Shown one piece after another: positions 1 through 6,098 of a stretch of DNA of 56,366 bases. The DNA comes from Collinsella aerofaciens (lineage in GTDB: Bacteria; Actinomycetota; Coriobacteriia; Coriobacteriales; Coriobacteriaceae), in assembly GCF_028207065.1 (NCBI RefSeq), contig NZ_JAQLFP010000017.1, forward strand, positions 1 through 56,366. The letters are read 5' to 3'. The stretch's first letter is position 1. Each line of letters opens with the position of its first letter. The notes beneath the pieces were generated by a model. That model worked only from the letters and a program-made list of their open reading frames with translations. It made no database searches and was not told the DNA's origin. The position numbers and the translations under genes are program-made.

Positions 1-61
1 GACCGATTGCAAGCGGTCGGCGTGGCCATTGTGGCTCTTGACAGCGGATTGGGTCATATGA

Positions 62-120
62 GCGAAAACCCGCCAGATCGAGCAAGGTGCCTTCAAGCAA
101 AATGGCGCCGCAGGTTGAGC
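62..120. repeat. partial copy of the structured repeat (half copy)
   Basis: The stretch AGCGAAAAC, about ten bases, then CGAGCAAGGTG repeats the left edge of copy B near 3335-3362. The match stops after about 30 bases and the core GACCTTCTGGTC hairpin is absent. It lies directly left of copy A, so it looks like a truncated or decayed copy of the same element. The alignment was made by eye and is short. Confidence 0.35.
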
Positions 121-122
121 AT

Positions 123-269
123 AAGTCAGCGAGCGGGCCGCATTTGAGACAAGGTGATGTGAAACGAAAGGGCGCTGACCTTCTGGTCGCGCCCTTGAAG
201 TTGAACGTCAGATTGTCCAAATGCGGCCCGCGCAGCGTCGGCTGGTCCGCCGTTCGTTAGAACGGCGGA
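123..269. ncRNA. candidate structured RNA / dispersed repeat, copy A
   Basis: Outer helix P1 pairs 133-146 (GCGGGCCGCATTTG) with 218-231, 14 perfect pairs. Inner helix P3 pairs 168-175 (AAGGGCGC) with 189-196 and is capped by GACC-TTCT-GGTC (177-188). Conserved single-stranded blocks AAGGTGATGTGAAA and TTGAACGTCAGATTG lie between P1 and P3. They are followed by GCAGCGTCGG and a 10-bp hairpin (246-255 with 260-269) that ends 16 bases from the SDR stop codon. Copy B (3329-3477) keeps the loops but has different, still paired, helix sequences. The strand is not decided: both copies lie just downstream of a minus-strand gene. No Rfam family was recognised with certainty; the Collinsella-1 RNA motif is one to test. 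Confidence 0.5.
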
Positions 270-285
270 ACCTGAGACGTAACCC

Positions 286-1086
286 CTAAGGCCGCTGGCC
301 CATGCCGCCCTCAAGGGTGACAGTCTCGCCGTTCATGTACTTAAAGTCGGGGCCGCAGAGCTGAACGACCACGCGGCCGATTTCCTTCTCGACGTCGCCG
401 TAGTGACCAGCCGGCGGCATGTGGACGTTGGCCTTGAACGCCTCGGGATAGGCATCCTGGAAGTTCTCGAGCGCAGCGGTCCAAGCAAGCGGGCAAACGA
501 TGTTGACGTTGATGCCGTCCTTGCCCCACTCGTTGGCAGCGACGCGGGTCAGACCGCGGATGCCCTCCTTGGCGGCAGCATAGCTGCACTGGCCATAGTT
601 GCCAAACAGGCCGGCGCCCGAAGCAAAGTTGACCACGGAGCCCTTGGTCTCCTTCAGGTGCGGATAGGCCTTCTGCATGTACAGATAGGTAGCATACAGA
701 CCGGAGTAAATGGCCAGGTTAAACTGATCCATGGTGTGGTCGGCGATGGTCACGCCCGAGGCGCTGGCCTGAGCATTGTTGACGACGGCGTCGATGCGGC
801 CGAACTCCTCAATGGCCTTGTCGATGACGTTCTGGACGACGGCCTCGTTGTCCTGACCAGCCGAGACATCGGCCTGAACAGGCAGAACCTTGACGCCGTA
901 CTCGGCCTCGAGGGATTCCTTGGCAGCCTCGAGCTTGGCGACGTTGCGGCCGGTGATGACGAGGTTTGCGCCCTCCTTGGCAAAAGCGATATCGATGCCG
1001 TAGCCGATGGAGCCAGCGGAGCCGTCCTTAAGCGTGGCCTTGCCGCCGCCGGTGACAATCACGGTCTTACCAGTGAAAAGTCCCAT
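286..1086 (-). CDS. short-chain dehydrogenase/reductase (SDR family)
   Basis: A 266-residue classical SDR oxidoreductase, a soluble NAD(P)-dependent enzyme whose substrate cannot be read from sequence. A Rossmann first strand (KTVIVTGGG, residues 7-15) is followed by an unusual insertion of about nine residues before the second half of the glycine motif (GSIGYG, 25-30). The rest is standard: an NNAQ variant of NNAG at 103-106, catalytic Ser156 (FASG) and the YxxxK pair Tyr169/Lys173. The start was chosen at 1086 because GAAAGGACTTT lies just upstream and the Rossmann fold begins at once; an upstream in-frame start adds 16 unlikely residues. It is transcribed alone, divergently from the coiled-coil gene, and its stop is followed by structured repeat A. 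The glycine-loop insertion recalls enoyl reductase-like or 2,4-dienoyl-CoA reductase-like SDRs, but this is only a guess. Confidence 0.9.
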   Translation of the reverse strand: MGLFTGKTVIVTGGGKATLKDGSAGSIGYGIDIAFAKEGANLVITGRNVAKLEAAKESLEAEYGVKVLPVQADVSAGQDNEAVVQNVIDKAIEEFGRIDAVVNNAQASASGVTIADHTMDQFNLAIYSGLYATYLYMQKAYPHLKETKGSVVNFASGAGLFGNYGQCSYAAAKEGIRGLTRVAANEWGKDGINVNIVCPLAWTAALENFQDAYPEAFKANVHMPPAGHYGDVEKEIGRVVVQLCGPDFKYMNGETVTLEGGMGQRP

Positions 1087-1204
1087 ACAAAGTCCTTTCA
1101 AATCGCGACGGGCGAACCCGCCGACTGCGCGCATCCAAATAAACGCGCCAAAAGCTGAGATGCAACTTTAGCGTGTTCAAGCGAAAATAAAAGACCACGG
1201 TAGG

Positions 1205-1225
1205 CGAACGGCACCACGTCGTTCG
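1205..1225. promoter_or_regulatory. small dyad in the divergent promoter region
   Basis: CGAACG (1205-1210) and CGTTCG (1220-1225) form a 6-bp dyad with a 9-bp spacer in the 288-bp gap between the divergent SDR and coiled-coil genes. A minus-strand TTGACA lies at 1236-1241, but no good -10 follows at the right distance. It could be an operator; the evidence is only the symmetry. Confidence 0.25.
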
Positions 1226-1374
1226 GCGAAGGGATTGTCAAGTACAAACTGGATATAGCGACCGAGTTATTGTTATCAGATCGAGCCATCGAACACGTTT
1301 TGAAACTTTGCTGCGGCGCGCGGGATGTCGGCGCGAGACTTTATCATAGGGTGACAAACAACGATGAGGAGCAC

Positions 1375-3144
1375 ATGCCTATGACAGACGAGCTGGACCC
1401 CCAGACTCAACAGCATATTGATGATTCCGCAGACGTCACCGCAGATACTGACGCTGTGACCTGCGATGGTATCGACATCGACGACCCCATCTTGGACGAA
1501 AGCGCTACGGCGGAAACCCCCGAAACAGAAAACGCCGATGAGCAAAACGACGATGCGCCCGCTCAGGACGACGCCCCTGTACAGGACGACGCCCCGCAAG
1601 CAGCGGGCCCCATCGAGGTGTCTTCGGAAGAAGAGCTCGATGCCGTCATGGACTCCATGATGGATGCTGTCAAAGCGATGAAAGACGCCGTCGCCGATGC
1701 CGATATTGATGCCGAGGAAGAGGAGGCCGCCGAGGCGGCCTCGACCTTTGTGCCCGGAGAGACTCCGGTTGCCGACCAGGGCAGCACCATGCCCTCGTTT
1801 CTGCAGCTCGAGCACCCCACGATTGGCGCCGATGCGGTCGATCCGCACGCAGCAGGCTTTTCTGTGGTCGAGGGCGGTACCGGCAATATCGCCGCGCCGC
1901 AGGCTGCCGATGCGGACGCCGCCGACACCGCTCGCCCGACCGCCCCGCACTCCCCCGCCGCGAGCCGCGATCTGGGTACCGCCGTCTCGAACACTGCGAA
2001 CGCCGTGGGCACCTTTATCGCCCAGGGTGCCTCGGCCATGCGCGAGATGAACGCCGCGAAAAAGGCACTTGCCGATGCCCGCACCCACCTGGCCGAACTT
2101 GAGCAGCGCATTGCCGATCAGGCCGAGGAACTCGAGACGCGCCAGGATATCGCAGGCCGCTACGACCAGATCGTCGCCGACCAGCGTCAGGCGATTGCCG
2201 CGGCCCAAAAGACTGCAGCGGCCGCTGAGATTGACCGTGATGCCCACGCCGCCAAGGCGACAGAGCTCAAGGGCCAGCTCGAACAAATGAAGACAGAGGA
2301 TGACGCGACTGAACTCCGCTTGAAGGCCGCGCTCGACGCCGTGGAGGCCCGCGAGGCGAGCTCGCGCGAGACCGGCAACCGCCTCGTTCGACGTCTTGAG
2401 GATTCCAAGCGCATCCGCGACAAGGTGAAGGCCGAGCGAGACGCCGGCATTGCGGCCGCACAACAAACCGTCGACGCCACGCGCGCCCAGCTCGAGACGC
2501 TGCGTCATGAGTATGCCGAGCTGCAACGCAATCCCTCGGCAAATCCCGCCAACTATACGGTGCGCACCAGCGAGCTCTCGATGCAGATTTCCGACACGGC
2601 AGATGCCCTGCGTAAAGCCGAAGAAGATGTCCCGCGCATCACCGCCGACCTTGAGCACTCGCTTGCCGCAGCCGAGCAGGCCGTCGAGCAGGCTCAAGCC
2701 CCTATCGCCGACGCAAAACGCGCGCACCAAGCCGTGACGACCGAAGCCGATGCCGCGCGCGACGAGCTGCAGACGGCGAAGACCGCCGCCGCGACTCGTC
2801 AGCGCGAACTGCGCGAGAAGATCGCCGCGGAGGACAAGGCACGCCGCGAGCAGGAGCAGACCATCGCCAACGCCCAAGCAGATGCCGCACATGCACAGTC
2901 GATCATCGAACAGGCGACCGAGGTGCACGACCACCCAGAAATCACTGAGTCGCTTGCAGGATCCTTGGCCCGAGACAAAGCCGAACACGCCGAGACCGAG
3001 CAAGAAGTCGACCAGCTCGAGGCCGCCGAAGACGACGTACGAGAGCGCACCCGCGACTCACGCATCAAATTCACCGGCGCCATCGTCTGCATCGTCGCCG
3101 CAATCCTGGTGATCATCCTAGTCTGGCTGTTCGCAAGCAAGTAG
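1375..3144 (+). CDS. tail-anchored, Ala/Glu-rich coiled-coil protein
   Basis: A 589-residue protein with no recognised enzyme domain. Roughly the first 150 residues are very acidic (Asp/Glu/Ala-rich, presumably disordered). Residues of about 200-555 are rich in Ala, Glu, Gln, Arg and Lys in heptad-like patterns typical of long coiled coils. The protein ends in a hydrophobic segment (GAIVCIVAAILVIILVWLF) followed by ASK, so it is probably a C-terminally tail-anchored membrane protein with a cytoplasmic coiled coil. The start at 1375 is favoured by GAGGAG five bases upstream; a longer in-frame reading from 1270 has no ribosome site. It is monocistronic, divergent from the SDR gene, and followed by the palindromic element at 3145. 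An envelope-organising or septal role is possible but not shown. Confidence 0.8.
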   Translation: MPMTDELDPQTQQHIDDSADVTADTDAVTCDGIDIDDPILDESATAETPETENADEQNDDAPAQDDAPVQDDAPQAAGPIEVSSEEELDAVMDSMMDAVKAMKDAVADADIDAEEEEAAEAASTFVPGETPVADQGSTMPSFLQLEHPTIGADAVDPHAAGFSVVEGGTGNIAAPQAADADAADTARPTAPHSPAASRDLGTAVSNTANAVGTFIAQGASAMREMNAAKKALADARTHLAELEQRIADQAEELETRQDIAGRYDQIVADQRQAIAAAQKTAAAAEIDRDAHAAKATELKGQLEQMKTEDDATELRLKAALDAVEAREASSRETGNRLVRRLEDSKRIRDKVKAERDAGIAAAQQTVDATRAQLETLRHEYAELQRNPSANPANYTVRTSELSMQISDTADALRKAEEDVPRITADLEHSLAAAEQAVEQAQAPIADAKRAHQAVTTEADAARDELQTAKTAAATRQRELREKIAAEDKARREQEQTIANAQADAAHAQSIIEQATEVHDHPEITESLAGSLARDKAEHAETEQEVDQLEAAEDDVRERTRDSRIKFTGAIVCIVAAILVIILVWLFASK

Positions 3145-3315
3145 TCATTGGGGACGTTCTTAAACGACTAGTCAAACAAGAACGTCCCCAACGACTAGCC
3201 CAATGACGAGAGTGGATAATCTCCCACTTTGAGCCCCCAAGCAGGCCAAAAACGGGAGATTATCCACTCTCATTCTGCAGGCACTCATTTAAGTACGTCC
3301 CCAATGAGTACCTGC
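3145..3315. repeat. nested palindromic element (three stacked inverted repeats)
   Basis: Outer arms 3145-3164 and 3288-3307 are a 20-bp inverted repeat with one mismatch. Inside lie two perfect inverted repeats: 3148-3161 with 3178-3191 (TTGGGGACGTTCTT, 14 bp) and 3208-3225 with 3254-3271 (GAGAGTGGATAATCTCCC, 18 bp). A further imperfect pair joins 3277-3289 with 3303-3315. The first arm can thus pair with either of two partners. No coding potential is visible. The architecture resembles a REP/BIME-like or MITE-like element inserted between the convergent coiled-coil gene and queA. Confidence 0.75.
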
Positions 3316-3328
3316 CGATGCTTTGGCA

Positions 3329-3477
3329 AAGTCAGCGAAAACGCCCCTAAGCGAGCAAGGTGACGTGAAAGAGGGGGGCATTGACCTTCTGGTCATGCCC
3401 GACGATTGAACATCAGATTGCCGCTTAGGGGGGTTTGCAGCGTCGGCCGGTTACGGCGTTTGTAAAACGCCGTAACC
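3329..3477. ncRNA. candidate structured RNA / dispersed repeat, copy B
   Basis: Same architecture as copy A. P1 pairs 3344-3353 (CCCCTAAGCG) with 3422-3431. P3 pairs 3376-3381 (GGGCAT) with 3395-3400 and is capped by the identical GACC-TTCT-GGTC (3383-3394). The blocks GAGCAAGGTGACGTGAAA and TTGAACATCAGATTG match copy A apart from transitions, and GCAGCGTCGG follows. A 13-bp hairpin (3449-3461 with 3465-3477) then reaches the queA stop codon. P1 and P3 differ in sequence between the copies yet pair in both, which is compensatory change. It sits at the 3' side of queA as copy A does for the SDR gene. Confidence 0.5.
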
Positions 3478-4694
3478 TACAAAATGAGCATCGCGTCGCC
3501 AAAGCTGAAGAAGCGGTAGCGCTCTTCGATAGCAGCGGCGTAGGCATCCATGATCTGGTCGCGGGTGGCAAGCGCGCTTACGAGCATCATGAGCGTAGAG
3601 CGCGGCACGTGAAAATTCGTGATCAGCGCGTCGACCACGTGATAGGTCGAGCCGGGCATGAGGTAGAGCTGCGTCGTCGCGTTCTCGCGCACCACGATGT
3701 CACCGCGGCCGAGCGTGTCGGCGCCGTCCTCACGACCCTCAAAATAGCGCGCCGTCACAGCCGGATCGGACACCGGCGCGTCCGCGTCAAACGCGCTCTC
3801 GAGCGAGCGCACCGCCGTGGTACCGACGGCGATCACGCGATGTCCCTCGGCCTTCGCCCTATGCACGGCGTCGACAACCTCCTGCGACACGTGGTAGCGC
3901 TCGGTGTGCATGACGTGCTGCGTGGGGTCGTCCTCCTCCACCAGACGGAAGGTATCAATACCCACCTCGAGCTCGACGGCGGCAAACTTCGCGCCCTTGG
4001 CCTCGATAGCCGCCATGAGCTCGGGCGTGAAGTGCAGACCCGCCGTGGGAGCAGCGGCCGAATGCTCCTCCTTCATGGCGTAGACGGTCTGGTACTTCTC
4101 GGGGTCGCCCTCGTAATCGGTAATGTAGGGCGGCAGCGGCACGTGGCCGGCAGCATGGATGGCCTCGTCGAGCGTGCGCGGGTCGCCGGCGGCATTGCAA
4201 CCGGCCGGCTCAAAGCGCACCAGACGGCCACCACGGCTATCGGTGACAAAGTCGATGACCTCGGCCGTCAGCACCACGGGAGCCCCCTCGGGCGCATGGG
4301 CGCCACCGGCTCGATACTCAATCTGAGCACCGGGCTTCAGACGCTTGCCCGGCTTGACCAGACACTCCCAAACGTGACCCAGCGGGTCAACATCCTCGCG
4401 ACGCTTGAGCAGCAGCGTCTCGACCACGCCACCCGAGCCGGCTTTGCGACCGATCAGGCGGGCCGGCATCACGCGCGTCTTGTTGATGACGAGCACATCG
4501 CCCGGCTCGATATAGTCGATGATGTCGCGGAAGATGCGGTGCTCGACGGTGCCGCCATGCTCCAGCGGCGTTCCTGCCTGGGAGCCTTTGCGATCCACCA
4601 CCAGCAGGCGGCAGGAGTCACGCGGCTCGGCAGGAGCCTGGGCAATCAGTTCCTCAGGAAGGTTATAGTCAAAATCATCGGTACGCATAGACAC
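3477..4694 (-). CDS. queA: S-adenosylmethionine:tRNA ribosyltransferase-isomerase QueA
   Basis: QueA transfers and isomerises the ribosyl group of SAM onto 7-aminomethyl-7-deazaguanine at tRNA position 34, giving epoxyqueuosine. The 405-residue protein carries the family hallmarks: an N-terminal FDYNLPEELIAQ-type motif, VLVINKTRVMPARL, the signature AAAPTAGLHFT near the middle, and a C-terminal NFHVPRSTLMMLVSA block. It is somewhat longer than the usual 340-360 residues because of loops in the middle and before the C-terminal block. The start is a GTG eight bases after AAGGAGA; the ATG two codons in is an alternative. queH lies 64 bases upstream on the same strand, so consecutive pathway steps are probably co-transcribed. 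Its stop overlaps the last base pair of the copy B terminal hairpin. Confidence 0.96.
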   Translation of the reverse strand: MSMRTDDFDYNLPEELIAQAPAEPRDSCRLLVVDRKGSQAGTPLEHGGTVEHRIFRDIIDYIEPGDVLVINKTRVMPARLIGRKAGSGGVVETLLLKRREDVDPLGHVWECLVKPGKRLKPGAQIEYRAGGAHAPEGAPVVLTAEVIDFVTDSRGGRLVRFEPAGCNAAGDPRTLDEAIHAAGHVPLPPYITDYEGDPEKYQTVYAMKEEHSAAAPTAGLHFTPELMAAIEAKGAKFAAVELEVGIDTFRLVEEDDPTQHVMHTERYHVSQEVVDAVHRAKAEGHRVIAVGTTAVRSLESAFDADAPVSDPAVTARYFEGREDGADTLGRGDIVVRENATTQLYLMPGSTYHVVDALITNFHVPRSTLMMLVSALATRDQIMDAYAAAIEERYRFFSFGDAMLIL

Positions 4695-4758
4695 GTCGGA
4701 TTCTCCTTATATAGCTAAAGTCCGCTCTACATCCTAGCAGGCTAACGTCCCAAATGAA

Positions 4759-5334
4759 CTACTTTTTGGCAGCTTTGCGCTCGTCGCGGATGCGGGCGCG
4801 GTCCATGGCCGCCTCGACGGCCGAGAAGCGGCAACCACAGTAGTTCTGCCGATACATGCCAAGCTCGCGCGAACGACGCGTGGCCTCGGGGTAATACGGG
4901 CGAAAATCGCGGATCACCGGGGTAAGCCCACGTGCCGCCGCCAGGCGCTCGAGTACGTCATTGCAGGTGTCGAACAGCTGGTACGGCGAGACGGCGAGCG
5001 TCGTACCCACATATTCAAACCCGCGCTCCTGGGCAACGCGGCATGCCTCGGCCAAGCGCAAGGCATAGCACACGCGACAGCGACGGGGACGATCGGCACC
5101 CAACGGGGCCACGCCGGTCTCCCAGCGTTCGCGGTCCTCCCCGGCCTCGATGAGCTCGATGTCGCCGTCGGCACACCACCGGCGCAGCTCGTCCAAACGG
5201 CGCTGCCATTCATCGCGCGGCTGAATATTGGGATTGGTCCAGCAAATCGTGGGCTCAAACCCCTCCTCGCGCAGCAGGCGAACCGGCTCAAGCGAGCATG
5301 GCGCGCAACAAGCATGCAGCAACAACGGCTTCAT
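4759..5334 (-). CDS. queH: epoxyqueuosine reductase QueH (DUF208)
   Basis: QueH is the non-cobalamin epoxyqueuosine reductase that finishes queuosine in tRNA; it is unrelated to QueG. The 191-residue protein starts MKPLLLHACCAPCS, with the adjacent cysteines Cys9-Cys10 and Cys13. It also has a CRVCYALRL block and a C-terminal YCGCRFS, the cysteine set that binds the Fe-S cluster and metal in this family. The start at 5334 is preferred because the GGAGGAG ribosome site is six bases upstream; the ATG at 5340 abuts that site with no spacing. It precedes queA on the same strand. An oxygen-sensitive cysteine enzyme instead of QueG suits an anaerobe. Confidence 0.93.
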   Translation of the reverse strand: MKPLLLHACCAPCSLEPVRLLREEGFEPTICWTNPNIQPRDEWQRRLDELRRWCADGDIELIEAGEDRERWETGVAPLGADRPRRCRVCYALRLAEACRVAQERGFEYVGTTLAVSPYQLFDTCNDVLERLAAARGLTPVIRDFRPYYPEATRRSRELGMYRQNYCGCRFSAVEAAMDRARIRDERKAAKK

Positions 5335-5352
5335 CGACATCTCCTCCCCCGC

Positions 5353-5386
5353 AATGATTTTTTAATCCCCGTCCCAGAAAAATCAT
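5353..5386. repeat. ATGATTTTT inverted repeat, copy 1
   Basis: A 34-base unit with 9-bp arms ATGATTTTT (5354-5362) and AAAAATCAT (5378-5386) around a centre containing CCCCGTCCC. The same 34 bases recur at 45422-45455, and a one-mismatch inverted copy lies at 45346-45379. It sits between queH and the DUF3267 gene. The palindromic arms and wide spacing suggest a dispersed REP-like element that could also act as a hairpin in the transcript. Confidence 0.7.
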
Positions 5387-5396
5387 CCCAAAAAGA

Positions 5397-5966
5397 CTAC
5401 CTTGCGAAAAAGCGCACGCCAAAGGACGTGTCCTCGCAGGCGGCAATGCGGCGGTCGCGCAGGATCGTCCGCACGTAATACCAGTCGCCCGTGCATCCCG
5501 AAAGGTGCAAACCAGCCGCCAGGTAGCACAGCAGCGGATACCCAGAAAACGCAAATCCCAGGGCAAACGCCGCCGTCACAACAACCGTCGGCGCCAGGCA
5601 AACCGCCATATACCGCCGGCGCGAATACACAATCCCCTCGGCGCAGGCATAGATCATGCACGTCTCACGGTTCGCTCCAAAAGTCACGTGCGCACTCGCG
5701 GGCGCCAGCAGCTTAAAAAACACACCGTGCACCAGCTCGTGCACGGCAAACGACGCCATTGAGACCGCAGCCAAGCCGACTATCCAGCCCAAGACCGCCG
5801 TCCAGCCGCCCGCGTCAGCCGCATCCAAGTCTGCAGGCCCGCCCAGCAGCATAAACACCGGCACCAGGCACACGGCAAACACGCCGACTACGACCATCCC
5901 CCACACAAAGCAGGCGTGCAGAAAATCCTCGTCCTCAAACGCATGTATGTTGGAAATCTCATTCAT
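5397..5966 (-). CDS. DUF3267 membrane protein, putative zincin metalloprotease
   Basis: A 189-residue integral membrane protein with about four hydrophobic segments. The second contains HELVH (HExxH-type zinc motif) in SFAVHELVHGVFFKLLAP, the mark of DUF3267 proteins, which resemble site-2 protease-like zincins. A later Asp in SGCTGDWYYVRT is placed like the third metal ligand of such families. Substrate and role are unknown; the family is common in Gram-positives. It is followed after 62 bases by queH on the same strand, with the 34-base palindromic repeat between, so cotranscription is possible but not required. It is divergent from the MetRS-like gene. The ribosome site is weak. Confidence 0.8.
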   Translation of the reverse strand: MNEISNIHAFEDEDFLHACFVWGMVVVGVFAVCLVPVFMLLGGPADLDAADAGGWTAVLGWIVGLAAVSMASFAVHELVHGVFFKLLAPASAHVTFGANRETCMIYACAEGIVYSRRRYMAVCLAPTVVVTAAFALGFAFSGYPLLCYLAAGLHLSGCTGDWYYVRTILRDRRIAACEDTSFGVRFFAR

Positions 5967-6098
5967 AGCATCTTAGGATAGCGCCCCTGCCACGTACCCG
6001 TCCGCATGTGCGATAATGTCGAACGATATGCACGAATTGACCACCGCGCCGCCGAACCCCGTGCCCGGCTGCGCTCTTACAATATGCGAAGGAGTCCC

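Noticed and set aside
1276..3003. 575-codon minus-strand frame inside the coiled-coil gene
   Set aside because: It is antisense to an Ala/Glu-rich coding region, which yields Gly/Leu/Arg-rich artefacts, and has no ribosome site.
5967..6098. T-box leader before the MetRS-like gene
   Set aside because: The gap is only 132 bases and no T-box sequence or antiterminator was seen.
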